Both the position numbers and the translations under genes were made by a program. A stretch of DNA of 42,052 nucleotides, taken from positions 1 through 42,052 of the forward strand of contig CALFSK010000048.1 of NCBI GenBank assembly GCA_937916845.1, read 5' to 3'. Origin of the DNA: an uncultured Lactobacillus sp. Lineage in GTDB: Bacteria; Bacillota; Bacilli; Lactobacillales; Lactobacillaceae. The notes beneath the pieces are model-generated. The model was not told where the DNA came from, searched no databases, and worked only from the letters and a program-made list of their open reading frames with translations. This document shows positions 1 to 7,909 of this stretch, piece by piece. How positions within the stretch are numbered: position 1 is the first letter of the stretch; each line of letters begins with the position of its first letter.

Positions 1-236
1 ACATATTATATGTACGAAGGCATTTCATTTACACAAGATTCTTGACGCTACCCAAAAAATACCCTAAGTTCTTATTTTATACCTAAAGATTAGTATATGG
101 AAACGTTACAATGCCTATTTGGTGAGAAAACCGGACTTTTAGTACTAAAATAGTCCAATTAATCGTTTTAAATGAATGCCATCAGTTTAATTGAAAAGAC
201 TGTTAGGTTGCGGAAAACAAGCTATATAAGTGAATA
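1..236. other. gene-free start of window
   Basis: I find no convincing gene here. A sequence resembling a CcpA cre box lies at about 98-111 (TGGAAACGTTACAA, one mismatch to TGNAANCGNNNNCA), roughly 240 bases upstream of the NADH oxidase gene. It is too far away and too degenerate to be called confidently. Confidence 0.4.
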
Positions 237-266
237 GTGACCAATAGTCGTGATTCATGCTATAAA
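237..266 (+). promoter_or_regulatory. promoter of NADH oxidase gene
   Basis: An extended -10 element TGCTATAAA ends at 266, with a weak -35 (GTGACC, 237-242) 18 bases upstream. The predicted start of transcription near 273 leaves a leader of about 78 bases before the gene. Confidence 0.5.
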
Positions 267-350
267 TTATTTTAAAAAATGGTTATAATGAAAATTGAGG
301 TTGATTTAAATTTACCTAAACGAATTAAATCATTAATAGGGGGTTCAACA

Positions 351-1763
351 ATGAAAATTGTTATTGTTGGCTGTACGCACGCTGGGACTGCGGCAGCCTC
401 ACAAATATTAAAGAACCATCCGGAGGCTGAGGTCACCGTTTATGAACGAAATGATAATATCTCGTTTTTATCATGTGGTATTTATTTATATTTAGGTGGT
501 AAAGTCCAACGGCTAGAAGACATGTTCTATTCGTCACCAGAAGAATTGACGGCGGCTGGGGCAAAAGTCCTGACAAAGCATAACGTGTTAAAGATCGATG
601 CTGCGACTAAGACCTTGCAAGTAGCGAATATGAAGACTGGTGAAGTGTTTGATGATCATTATGACAAATTAATCATGACGACCGGTTCAAGTGTTGCGGT
701 ACCACCAATCTTTGGGATTGATGAATCAAAGGTCTTGTTATGCAAGACTTATGATCAAGCCAAAGAGATTTACAAGACGGCCAAGGATAACCAGCGGATT
801 GCGATTATTGGTGCTGGTTATATTGGGACTGAGTTATCAGAAAGTTATGCGAACACGAATCATGACGTTACGCTGTTCCAATCCCATGATCAAATCTTAA
901 ACCATTATATTAGTAAAGACATGTCGGATCGAGCGGTCAAAGTTTTACAAGACCACGGTGTTGACGTGAAGCTCAATCACAAAGTAACGGCCTTTACGAG
1001 TAACGACGACGGCGAACTAGTGATTGAAACGAATCAGGGTGACTTTGTTGCGGATTTAGCGATTGTTGGGACTGGCTTTGTGCCAACGACTGAATTACTC
1101 CGTGGTCAAGTCAAGATGGATAAACATGGCGCAATTATCATTAATGACTATGTTCAGACGTCCGACCCAGATATTTATGCAGCTGGTGACTCTTGCGTGG
1201 TTAACTTTAACCCGACCGGCGCGTCAGCTTACACACCATTAGCAACCAATGCGGTTCGTCAAGGGGCGTTAGCTGGGACGAACGTTTTCGGTAATACCCA
1301 CCGTTACATGGGGACGCAGGCAACTTCAGCTATGCAGCTATTCAATTACACGCTTGGAACGACGGGGCTGACGTACGAAATTGCTAAGCAGTCACACGTT
1401 CCGGTTAAGCGGGTTGTATACGAGGGCACGTGGCGGCCAAAGTACATGCCAAGCACGGATCCGTTAGTCATTGAATTGACCTATAATCCAGAAAATCGCA
1501 AAATTTTGGGTGCGCAATTCTGGAGTCCACACGAGGTCGCGCAATCGGCCAACACGATTTCAGTGGCCATTCAAAACGGCAATACGATCGATGATTTAGC
1601 ATACGTTGATATGCTATTTTCACCAAACTTTGATGACCCGTTTAACTACTTAAATGTTGTGGCCCAAATGGCCGTTGCACAAGAAGCAGAGGCTGGTCAT
1701 GATCAACCACGGATTACGGCAATTGGTGGTTGGGCAAAAGCTAACCATGAGGATCAGGATTAA
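351..1763 (+). CDS. nox: NADH oxidase (FAD-dependent, Cys42 type)
   Basis: This is a 470-residue flavoprotein of the NADH oxidase / NADH peroxidase / CoA-disulfide reductase family. Such enzymes oxidise NADH to NAD+ with oxygen in the cytoplasm, helping redox balance and oxygen removal. The N-terminal FAD-binding fold starts at residue 2 (KIVIVGCTHAGT). The redox cysteine is Cys42 in SFLSCG, the position used by water-forming oxidases. A second dinucleotide fold (IAIIGAGYIGTE) binds NADH, and YAAGD marks the FAD-binding C-terminal part. An upstream in-frame ATG at 279 would add residues unlike the family. ATG 351, preceded by AGGGGG at 338-343, is the better start. Distinguishing oxidase from peroxidase or CoA-disulfide reductase by sequence alone is not secure. 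Confidence 0.88.
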   Translation: MKIVIVGCTHAGTAAASQILKNHPEAEVTVYERNDNISFLSCGIYLYLGGKVQRLEDMFYSSPEELTAAGAKVLTKHNVLKIDAATKTLQVANMKTGEVFDDHYDKLIMTTGSSVAVPPIFGIDESKVLLCKTYDQAKEIYKTAKDNQRIAIIGAGYIGTELSESYANTNHDVTLFQSHDQILNHYISKDMSDRAVKVLQDHGVDVKLNHKVTAFTSNDDGELVIETNQGDFVADLAIVGTGFVPTTELLRGQVKMDKHGAIIINDYVQTSDPDIYAAGDSCVVNFNPTGASAYTPLATNAVRQGALAGTNVFGNTHRYMGTQATSAMQLFNYTLGTTGLTYEIAKQSHVPVKRVVYEGTWRPKYMPSTDPLVIELTYNPENRKILGAQFWSPHEVAQSANTISVAIQNGNTIDDLAYVDMLFSPNFDDPFNYLNVVAQMAVAQEAEAGHDQPRITAIGGWAKANHEDQD

Positions 1764-1856
1764 ATTAGGTTATTAATATTAAAATAACTGTGGCTCAAGC
1801 GATGTATGGGGGAGCTGGATAAATTAAATTTACGATGGAAATGAGGTTTTCTATAG

Positions 1857-2534
1857 ATGTATCGCTTTTTTGTTCAACCACAAGTTGATCAGCAACAAAA
1901 ACAAGTTTTTGGTTATGAATTATTATTACGTAAAGAGTATCAGGGACGTTGGATCGTACCTAAAAAATTTACAGAACTGCCCCTTGATAAGCAGGGCCAG
2001 TTGTTAGAAACTTTGGCGCACCAATTATCCACTAAGGCGACTAACCAAGTGTTGGCACTGAACTTGAATCGGGAACAAGCTGAAGATCGTTTGATGCTTG
2101 GAACGATTATATATTTGAAGAAACGGCTAAACCCGGCCGCCTTAACGATCGAGTTGACGGAAAACCCGACGTTGGATGAAATTCAAAAGTATAGTCTATT
2201 TTTCCACCAATATGGCATTAAATTAAGCATCGACGATGTTGGTACGGGATCCAATACGTTTGACAATATTCATCACTTACTACCGTTTGTAGATCAGATT
2301 AAATTTGCCATGCAGAATTTGAGAATGCATGGGCAGGCTGGCTTGATTCCACAAGCCGTTTCCTTTTGGCATAAAATTGCAGATCGCTACCAGTTAGAAT
2401 TTATTTTGGAAGGAATCGAAGATGATAACGACTTGTTAATGGCCCAAAAATCCGGAATTAATCTACATCAGGGTTACTACTACGGTAAACCACAGTTAAT
2501 TACGGCGACCACCGATACTAAAGATGGTCATTAA
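1857..2534 (+). CDS. EAL-domain cyclic-di-GMP phosphodiesterase
   Basis: This is a 225-residue protein that is almost entirely one EAL domain, without sensor or membrane segments, so it is likely cytosolic. The family hydrolyses c-di-GMP to pGpG. Active-site features visible are the first glutamate (YELLLR, Glu21, in place of EAL), the asparagine of LNLN, IELTEN, the metal pair IDDVGTG, the lysine of DQIKFA, LEGIE and HQGYYYGKP. One deviation stands out: the usual K-I-D signature reads K-F-A, losing a conserved acidic residue. It is followed 17 bases later by a GGDEF gene, so the two probably form an operon that makes and removes the same messenger. It may be active, or a c-di-GMP receptor. 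Confidence 0.85.
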   Translation: MYRFFVQPQVDQQQKQVFGYELLLRKEYQGRWIVPKKFTELPLDKQGQLLETLAHQLSTKATNQVLALNLNREQAEDRLMLGTIIYLKKRLNPAALTIELTENPTLDEIQKYSLFFHQYGIKLSIDDVGTGSNTFDNIHHLLPFVDQIKFAMQNLRMHGQAGLIPQAVSFWHKIADRYQLEFILEGIEDDNDLLMAQKSGINLHQGYYYGKPQLITATTDTKDGH

Positions 2535-2551
2535 TCGAAGGGACGATAAAT

Positions 2552-3682
2552 ATGACATGGTCATACTGGCGGGTACCGCCATTTGTAACCAGTATTTTCT
2601 TCGTACTAGGCGTTTTAACATTATATTGGGTGATTTTAAATTGGATGATTTCGTGGGTCCATCGGCATCACATTAATATTGCTGATGACATGCTGAACGC
2701 GTGGTTTGGTGTGATTTACATGTTACTGTTTGTCTTTAGCATGCAATCGCTAATCGTTGGCACGTCCATTAGTTGGCAATTCATGAATTTTCAAATCATT
2801 GCGTTGATATTCTGTGGGTACTTTTTAAATATCCATTTGCGTTACTATGCGTTGCTTCCCGTTGTGTTAGTCTTTATGGTGTTTAACCACTCCATATTCT
2901 ACTGGCAGTCTTGGGGTCACGCGACCACGTTGCTTCTATTTTTCTGGTCGTTGAATTATGCGCGTATCCATTTTCAGAAGCACCGGTACGCTTGGACTTA
3001 CTATATGCTGGTTACAACGTTTTTTGGTGGCATGCTGTGGGTCTGGATGAAACTTAAGTTTAACCTAGACTGGACGACCTTTTTCCAAGAATGGATCTAC
3101 CTGATTATTTTCGAAGTCTTATTATATGGGTACGTCACAATGCTCACTAATGATAGCGAACTCAAATTGCGGTTAGCAAAGTTTGCGAATCACGATGCGC
3201 TAACACAGACTGAAAACTACGGTGCGTATACTAGTGAAATTGAAGGGCTGTTTAGTGATAGCACTAAAAATCACTTGAACTTATCCATGATGATGTTTGA
3301 TATTGATCATTTTAAACATGTTAACGACACCTATGGTCACTTAGCAGGTGACCGGGTGTTACAGCACGTTGTGACGGTTGCTCAGACCGTGATTGATGAA
3401 AACGACCCGAGAGTTAAACTGTATCGAACCGGGGGCGAGGAATTCAACATTGTCTTTCCGGGATACGATTTGGTTAGCACGACAACGATCGTTAATCAGA
3501 TTTTCACGGCGATTAATAACTTAGACGTCAAATTTGATGATCAGCAGATTCCAATTTCAATTTCAGTTGGTGTCTCATCGTTATCATGTGATGACGAGAC
3601 TGATAATGATTTCTATAATCGAGTCGATCAAAATTTGTATCACTCCAAACGTAACGGGCGGATGCAAATTACGACGGCTTAA
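2552..3682 (+). CDS. membrane-bound GGDEF diguanylate cyclase
   Basis: This is a 376-residue protein whose first ~200 residues contain about six hydrophobic membrane segments, followed by a GGDEF domain. The family joins two GTP into c-di-GMP. The substrate and metal signature FDIDHFKHVNDTYGH is intact and the catalytic loop reads GGEEF (294-298), an active variant. The product-inhibition I-site (RxxD five residues before GGEEF) is absent: the aligned residues read DPRV. The protein may therefore lack feedback inhibition. The membrane part resembles a sensor of unknown input. It is co-transcribed with the EAL gene just upstream (GGGA ribosome site, ATG 2552), and a strong terminator follows. 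Confidence 0.88.
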   Translation: MTWSYWRVPPFVTSIFFVLGVLTLYWVILNWMISWVHRHHINIADDMLNAWFGVIYMLLFVFSMQSLIVGTSISWQFMNFQIIALIFCGYFLNIHLRYYALLPVVLVFMVFNHSIFYWQSWGHATTLLLFFWSLNYARIHFQKHRYAWTYYMLVTTFFGGMLWVWMKLKFNLDWTTFFQEWIYLIIFEVLLYGYVTMLTNDSELKLRLAKFANHDALTQTENYGAYTSEIEGLFSDSTKNHLNLSMMMFDIDHFKHVNDTYGHLAGDRVLQHVVTVAQTVIDENDPRVKLYRTGGEEFNIVFPGYDLVSTTTIVNQIFTAINNLDVKFDDQQIPISISVGVSSLSCDDETDNDFYNRVDQNLYHSKRNGRMQITTA

Positions 3683-3703
3683 TGATGGTGTTAGAACTTA
3701 TCT

Positions 3704-3756
3704 AAAGACCCATCCTTAACTGGTTGAATGACCAGTTGGGGATGGGTCTTTTTATG
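3704..3756 (+). terminator. terminator after EAL/GGDEF operon
   Basis: A long hairpin has outer arms AAAGACCCATCC / GGATGGGTCTTT and a second inner stem AACTGGT / ACCAGTT, followed by a T run. It closes the c-di-GMP operon. Confidence 0.9.
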
Positions 3757-3826
3757 CCCAATTAGTGGGTTCAGAAGTGATTATGGCGTTAAAATGAGTA
3801 AACTTAAATTTAAGCAACATTTTTAC

Positions 3827-3855
3827 TTGCGATTTCTCATTTAAAGCGACATAAT
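3827..3855 (+). promoter_or_regulatory. candidate promoter of Ldh2-family gene
   Basis: TTGCGA (3827-3832), 17 bases, then CATAAT (3850-3855). The predicted transcript would have a leader of about 120 bases that includes the palindrome at 3923-3940. Confidence 0.45.
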
Positions 3856-3922
3856 TAGCACTGTTAGTGTAGTTGTCCTTTAGAAAATAATGAATTTACG
3901 CTTAAAACATTTACTAATGAAG

Positions 3923-3940
3923 TTAATTAATATTAATTAA
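3923..3940. promoter_or_regulatory. perfect 18-bp palindrome, candidate operator
   Basis: TTAATTAATATTAATTAA is a perfect dyad 42 bases upstream of the dehydrogenase start and downstream of the candidate promoter. Its position would suit a repressor site. No regulator is identifiable, and an AT-only palindrome may arise by chance. Confidence 0.35.
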
Positions 3941-3982
3941 TACGTATTTGTTAGCAATTTACATACAAGGGAGAAATTGATT

Positions 3983-5077
3983 ATGAGAATTAGTGCAGAA
4001 GTGGAACGACAGTTTTTGGAATCAGTGTTTAAGGCCCAAAAGTTTAGTGCAAAAGATGGCGCGTTATTGGCCGATACGTTAGTTGATGCTGACTTACGGG
4101 GGATTTCTTCTCACGGGATTCAGCGACTCGCTTGGTATTCAAGAATGATTAAAGACCATACTTTGGAACCAGAACGCCAACCTAAAATTTTGAAGGAAAC
4201 ACCAACGAGCTTACTCGTTGACGCAAATAAGAGTATGGGGCAGATTGCGTCCGCCTTCACAATGGAAAAATTGATTGAAAAGACCAAGCAGATGGGGGTC
4301 TCATTAGCCGTCATTCGTAACTCTAATCACTTTGGGACGGCCGGTTACTACTCACGGATGGCCTGCAAAGAAGGGTTGATTGGGATTTCAACAACGAATA
4401 CCCGTCCGTTAGTCGTTCCAACAAACTCACTGGAAGCCTTCTTAGGGTCGAACGCCCTGGCATTTACGTTCCCAGCAGACCCACACCCATTCGTTTTTGA
4501 TGGTGCAACCGCCGTTGTTTCAAGTGGTAAGATTCAGGTCCTAGCTAAAAAAGGTGAACAAATTCCTGGTGACTGGGCCGTGGATGAAAATCGGAACGTG
4601 TTACACGATGCTAAGACGGTTGAAGACAACTTGGCTAAGATCGCCTTTTCAGAAGACCGTCCCGGTGGTGGGGTCCTCACGTTAGGTGGCCAAGATGAAG
4701 TCAACTCTAACTACAAGGGCTTTGGGAACTCGCTCATTATCGAATTGTTGACTGGGATTTTGGCCCAAGGTTCCTTATCTGCGGATACTAACAAAGGGAA
4801 GCACGACTTCAGTCAGTTCTTCATGACCATCGATCCAGCGTTGTTTGGAGATTTAGACGTCCTCAAAGCTAACGCCACAAAGATGTTCGACCGCATCCGG
4901 CACTTGAAGCACTTACCAGGGACGAAGATTATGATCCCTGGTGACCGCGAATATCGCCACTATGATGAAAATCTTGAACAAGGCGTTTCGATTGATGAGA
5001 CGACCTTAGCTGAAATGCAGGCCGTGGGTGACGAGTTTGGTGTCACCGTCCCAACGGAAGCAACCGTTGAAGACTAA
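3983..5077 (+). CDS. Ldh2-family NAD(P)-dependent 2-hydroxyacid dehydrogenase
   Basis: This is a 364-residue member of the malate / L-sulfolactate / ureidoglycolate dehydrogenase (Ldh2) family, whose fold differs from classical lactate dehydrogenase. Family enzymes interconvert a 2-hydroxyacid and 2-ketoacid using NAD(P)H. Visible family marks are DLRGISSHGIQRL with the conserved histidine near the N-terminus, NSNHFGTAGYYS, and the central STTNTRP and NALAFTFPA segments. The substrate cannot be fixed from sequence. A TTG six bases upstream is possible, but ATG 3983 sits a proper nine bases after AGGGAG. It stands alone between two terminators, with its own promoter and a palindrome upstream. 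Confidence 0.85.
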   Translation: MRISAEVERQFLESVFKAQKFSAKDGALLADTLVDADLRGISSHGIQRLAWYSRMIKDHTLEPERQPKILKETPTSLLVDANKSMGQIASAFTMEKLIEKTKQMGVSLAVIRNSNHFGTAGYYSRMACKEGLIGISTTNTRPLVVPTNSLEAFLGSNALAFTFPADPHPFVFDGATAVVSSGKIQVLAKKGEQIPGDWAVDENRNVLHDAKTVEDNLAKIAFSEDRPGGGVLTLGGQDEVNSNYKGFGNSLIIELLTGILAQGSLSADTNKGKHDFSQFFMTIDPALFGDLDVLKANATKMFDRIRHLKHLPGTKIMIPGDREYRHYDENLEQGVSIDETTLAEMQAVGDEFGVTVPTEATVED

Positions 5078-5108
5078 GATTCAGTTTAAGAATTGAACAA
5101 ATTAAAAT

Positions 5109-5146
5109 AAAACGGATGATGCTTGAAAAAGGATCATCCGTTTTTT
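5109..5146 (+). terminator. terminator after Ldh2-family gene
   Basis: The 12-bp stem AAAACGGATGAT / ATCATCCGTTTT is followed by T residues. Confidence 0.9.
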
Positions 5147-5168
5147 GTGAGCAATAAATTCAAAAATA

Positions 5169-5184
5169 ATGAAAGCGCTTAAAT
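5169..5184. promoter_or_regulatory. cre box (CcpA binding site)
   Basis: ATGAAAGCGCTTAAAT matches the consensus WTGNNARCGNWWWCAW with one mismatch and has the AGCGCT core. It is centred about 49 bases before the predicted transcription start of the next gene, just upstream of its -35 region, where CcpA can activate as well as repress. Confidence 0.65.
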
Positions 5185-5189
5185 TAATA

Positions 5190-5219
5190 TGCTCACTTCC
5201 ACACAAACAGGTGTATAAT
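5190..5219 (+). promoter_or_regulatory. promoter of small gene at 5253
   Basis: A consensus TATAAT lies at 5214-5219. The -35 (TGCTCA, 5190-5195, spacer 18) is poor, in keeping with a promoter that depends on a regulator bound at the adjacent cre box. Confidence 0.55.
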
Positions 5220-5252
5220 CGATAGAAATGAGCCAAAACGGAGGAATTCATC

Positions 5253-5576
5253 ATGACTGATACAACGGTATGTCAGCAGTTTGATCGGGTCGTACGGCAA
5301 ATGCCAGCTAAAGAGCGGGTTGCATTTTATCATTTCTGGCAGGCTTTTTTGGATTCGCACTTAGAACAATTGATCAACAAGTATGATTGTTCGGATGTTT
5401 ATGAATTGGCAACGCATCATCCCACAGTTTACCGCGAGTGGATTGCTCAGTTTAAGGGCGTCTTGTACGCACACGGGGTCAACGAGCACTATGTCGACCA
5501 CATGGCATACGATGATGCGGGCAATTTGAAGATTGAAAAATCCCGCGGTACGTTGACGATTCCGGTTGGCGTTTAA
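5253..5576 (+). CDS. hypothetical protein, 107 residues
   Basis: I do not recognise a family. The product is small and soluble, rich in aromatic residues and histidine (for example REWIAQFKGVLYAHGVNEHY), with no signal peptide, membrane segment or cysteine cluster. The N-terminal half looks helical (PAKERVAFYHFWQAFLDSHL) and the end reads like a short beta tail (GTLTIPVGV). It has a good ribosome site (GGAGG, 5241-5245), its own TATAAT promoter and a cre box, so a real gene under carbon control is likely. It is monocistronic, followed by repeat element A and the convergent prsA gene. Confidence 0.7.
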   Translation: MTDTTVCQQFDRVVRQMPAKERVAFYHFWQAFLDSHLEQLINKYDCSDVYELATHHPTVYREWIAQFKGVLYAHGVNEHYVDHMAYDDAGNLKIEKSRGTLTIPVGV

Positions 5577-5596
5577 GCTAAGTATTACGGTAGACA

Positions 5597-5657
5597 CTGA
5601 TGATATGCGGTCGTGGAACCGTCCCGCTTAGCACACCAAGGCTGCCCGACGAAGCGG
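5597..5657 (+). repeat. intergenic repeat family, copy A (short form)
   Basis: This copy contains the 5' box (TGCGGTCGTGG, 5605-5615) also found in copies C and E. It is fused directly to the 27-nt 3' box (5631-5657, starting GCACACC and ending CGACGAAGCGG). The structured middle seen in C and E is missing. CCGCTT (5624-5629) can pair with AAGCGG (5652-5657). It lies between two convergent genes. Confidence 0.7.
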
Positions 5658-5670
5658 AAAATGAAAGTAC

Positions 5671-5705
5671 AAAAAAAGATCGCGATTTTAAAATCGCGGT
5701 CTTTT
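5671..5705 (-). terminator. terminator of prsA
   Basis: A near-perfect hairpin GATCGCGATTTT / AAAATCGCGGTC has an A tract on its left, which is a T run for the minus strand. The right side also has TTTT, so it may act in both directions. Confidence 0.9.
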
Positions 5706-5713
5706 AAATTGCA

Positions 5714-6616
5714 TTATTTAAGTGAGCTTGATGAAGATGAGGTTGAAAGGTATGAAGATAAGATATCCTTCAAATCTTTATCCTTGATTGAAACGTTCCC
5801 ACTCTTAAGAACTTTAGAAACAACGTTGTGCAAGACGGTTGAGTCGCTCATGTCGTTGTTCCAGATTTGGTCCTTCAAATCCTTCGTGTGATCAGACATC
5901 TTACCCTTACCAGGATTCTTGATCATCCGAATGATTTCGTAACCGTTCGTGGTCTTAACTGCAGAAGTCGTGTATTCACCATTCTTCAGCTTGAAGGCGG
6001 CGGTCAAGAATTTAGATGATTGGGTTGTGTCGGTGTTGTCAAAGGCAGCCATCTTCCCACCATCGTTCTTAGTCGTCGTATCCGTTGAATACTTCTTAGC
6101 TAACTTGGTGAAGTTAGCTTGACTGGAATCTTTCTTCAATTCCTTCAAAACAGTGTCAGCAGTTGCGCTCTTAGCAACGAGAATATGTTGAACCGTTACC
6201 TTAGGTGAGTAAGACTTCCATTGCTTCTTCAAAGCAGCATTAGAAATCTTAACCTTGTCTTTAACGGCTTCCTTCAATAACAAGTTAGAACGAAGTTGTT
6301 CCTTGAAGGTCTTAGTTGTCAAACCGTTTTGTGATAAGACGGTTGCAAATGAAGAACTACCGTATTGAGACTTGTAAGTGTTGTATTGCTTGTCAACAGA
6401 CTTACTTGAAACCTTTGAGCCGTATTCTTTTTCAAGAACTTTGTTCAGGATCATTTGTTGCAAGACTTGCTTACCTGAAGAAGTTCCCTTCATACTACTG
6501 TAATATTGGCTTTCAGTGATTTTACCACCGGAAGTTGATGCAACTGTCTTGCTACCACAGCCAGCCAACGTAAACGTCAGTAACACTCCGGCAAAGGCAA
6601 TAAGCCATTTTTTCAT
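5714..6616 (-). CDS. prsA: PrsA-type foldase lipoprotein (parvulin peptidyl-prolyl isomerase)
   Basis: This is a 300-residue lipoprotein anchored outside the membrane that helps secreted proteins fold. The signal peptide ends in a lipobox LAGC, with the lipidated cysteine at residue 20. A central parvulin domain begins at VQHILVAKS (about residue 139) and contains LAKKYSTD and NGYEIIRM. The flanking helical regions are lysine and serine rich, and the C-terminus ends in a serine run. It lies near hit and ecsAB, which also neighbour prsA in Bacillus. An extended -10 promoter lies upstream and a strong terminator downstream. Confidence 0.93.
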   Translation of the reverse strand: MKKWLIAFAGVLLTFTLAGCGSKTVASTSGGKITESQYYSSMKGTSSGKQVLQQMILNKVLEKEYGSKVSSKSVDKQYNTYKSQYGSSSFATVLSQNGLTTKTFKEQLRSNLLLKEAVKDKVKISNAALKKQWKSYSPKVTVQHILVAKSATADTVLKELKKDSSQANFTKLAKKYSTDTTTKNDGGKMAAFDNTDTTQSSKFLTAAFKLKNGEYTTSAVKTTNGYEIIRMIKNPGKGKMSDHTKDLKDQIWNNDMSDSTVLHNVVSKVLKSGNVSIKDKDLKDILSSYLSTSSSSSSLK

Positions 6617-6670
6617 ACCAAAAACACATCCTATTCTTGAAATCTTCTGCTCTAGCAGACTTACCAGACT

Positions 6671-6679
6671 ACTATACCA
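6671..6679 (-). promoter_or_regulatory. prsA promoter (extended -10)
   Basis: On the minus strand the sequence reads TGGTATAGT, an extended -10, about 55 bases before the start codon. The -35 is not recognisable. Confidence 0.55.
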
Positions 6680-6872
6680 TATCTGACACGGCTTCTGCAG
6701 TTCGTTGCAAATCTTTACAAAATTTTCAGAGAATTCACAACCTCTTCACAACTGTAACGCTTTGATTATTTTTTTAAAACGATTTGCAAATGCAAGTTCA
6801 CCAAATTAAACGGTAACTGTCAGGCTTACGGCCCAGGGGAGGTTTGCTAATTCGTCAAACAATCAAGCCAAC

Positions 6873-6909
6873 AAAAAAACCAGCTGACGGCTAAAAGGAC
6901 GTCAGTTGG
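6873..6909 (-). terminator. terminator of hit operon
   Basis: The stem CCAACTGACG / CGTCAGCTGG is followed on the minus strand by seven T residues, just downstream of the yhaH-like gene. Confidence 0.9.
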
Positions 6910-6916
6910 CTAAAAT

Positions 6917-7258
6917 TTACTTCTGGTCACCACTCAAATGGTCGAGGGTGGCTTGTAAGTGATCCGCGTGTTTTTGAAGCAGAGCCACGTGGGGTTCAAT
7001 TTTAAATTGGAACTTATCAATATCAGTTTGAATATCATCGAAAACTTCGGCTGCGTGTTGCAATTCAACGTTTAAGTTGCTAGTTGCGTCACCAAAGTCT
7101 TCTCTGGCAGTTTGTAAGTCATCAGCCGCATCCATGACGTCTTGAACGTAACTTTTAACGTCGTGATAAACATCCTTAGGCGTCTTACGATTGATCAACA
7201 TGTACGCGGCGGCACTGAGACCAATCCCAATCAGACCGTTACGAATAAATTTTGCCAT
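6917..7258 (-). CDS. YtxH/YhaH-like small membrane-anchored protein
   Basis: This is a 113-residue protein with one N-terminal membrane helix (GLIGIGLSAAAYMLI, about 8-22), then a long helical, probably coiled-coil part rich in D, A, Q and V. This is the layout of YtxH-domain proteins. Its function is unknown in the family, with general links to stress or envelope. It starts 12 bases after hit, its AGGAGG ribosome site touching the hit stop codon, so the two are translated from one transcript. The same neighbours (yhaH, hit, ecsAB, prsA) occur in Bacillus. Confidence 0.75.
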   Translation of the reverse strand: MAKFIRNGLIGIGLSAAAYMLINRKTPKDVYHDVKSYVQDVMDAADDLQTAREDFGDATSNLNVELQHAAEVFDDIQTDIDKFQFKIEPHVALLQKHADHLQATLDHLSGDQK

Positions 7259-7270
7259 CCAATCTGCCTC

Positions 7271-7723
7271 CTAGTTTTGCAATTCTGCCTTAATGGCATT
7301 TTGTAAACGGGTGTAGTCGGTTTCATCATACTTCTTAGCGTTATCTTTAAAGATCATTCGGAAATCATCCTTGTCACTGTAACGTGGAATTAGATGGAAA
7401 TGGGAGTGAAAGACGGATTGGTACGCAACCGCACCGTTGTTGTTCACAATATTCATCCCAATGATCCGGTCGTCGGATGCTTTGATAGCACGGGCGATTT
7501 CAGGAATCCGGGCAAAGACTAGGCTAGCCAAGTCGCGGTCGTAACCAAAAATGTCAGCAACGTGCGTCTTAGGAACGACTAAGGTATGGCCTGGTGTGCC
7601 TTGTGAAATGTCAAGAAAGGCCTTGACCATGTCATCTTCGTAAATCGTGTAGCTAGGAATGTCACCCTTAATTATTTTACAAAAGATACAATCGTCATCG
7701 AGTTGCGGTTCAAAAGCGTTCAT
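7271..7723 (-). CDS. hit: HIT family hydrolase
   Basis: This is a 150-residue histidine-triad protein. These are small cytosolic nucleotide hydrolases or transferases acting on substrates such as adenosine 5'-phosphoramidates. The triad is seen at HSHFHL (His106, His108, His110). The N-terminal CIFCKIIKGDIPSYTIYED and the GHTLVVPKTH segment are typical. The two N-terminal cysteines (12 and 15) could form part of the zinc site seen in some family members. It is first in an operon with the yhaH-like gene and is divergent from ecsAB. Confidence 0.92.
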   Translation of the reverse strand: MNAFEPQLDDDCIFCKIIKGDIPSYTIYEDDMVKAFLDISQGTPGHTLVVPKTHVADIFGYDRDLASLVFARIPEIARAIKASDDRIIGMNIVNNNGAVAYQSVFHSHFHLIPRYSDKDDFRMIFKDNAKKYDETDYTRLQNAIKAELQN

Positions 7724-7773
7724 TCAATAACACCTTCTAGTTTAAGATTTAGTTTAATTAATCTGTTGTTTCC

Positions 7774-7803
7774 ATTATACACTAATCTAAACATCCCAAT
7801 CAA
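7774..7803 (-). promoter_or_regulatory. promoter of hit operon
   Basis: On the minus strand TTGATT (7798-7803) is 18 bases from a consensus TATAAT (7774-7779). Confidence 0.7.
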
Positions 7804-7864
7804 AGGGGAGTTGGCACCGGTTGCACTTGCCTAGGGTGACGTGGTAAAAGATTGTGCGGGCCTA

Positions 7865-7873
7865 TGCTATAAT
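7865..7873 (+). promoter_or_regulatory. ecsAB promoter (extended -10)
   Basis: TGCTATAAT is a perfect extended -10, 37 bases before the ecsA start. No clear -35 is present. Confidence 0.65.
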
Positions 7874-7909
7874 GGATGCACTTATCCCATACAGAAAGAG
7901 GTTCACACC

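Noticed and set aside
98..111. Cre box upstream of the NADH oxidase gene
   Set aside because: One mismatch to a loose consensus and over 150 bases upstream of the likely promoter.
1769..1786. Terminator after the NADH oxidase gene
   Set aside because: The only stem (GTTATT / AATAAC) is short, AT-only and lacks a T run.
5613..5891. 92-codon open frame on the + strand across the prsA 3' end
   Set aside because: It has no ribosome site, spans repeat copy A and the prsA terminator, and lies opposite a clear gene.
6782..6791. Palindrome ATTTGCAAAT as an operator of prsA
   Set aside because: Ten bases only and upstream of the promoter; likely chance.
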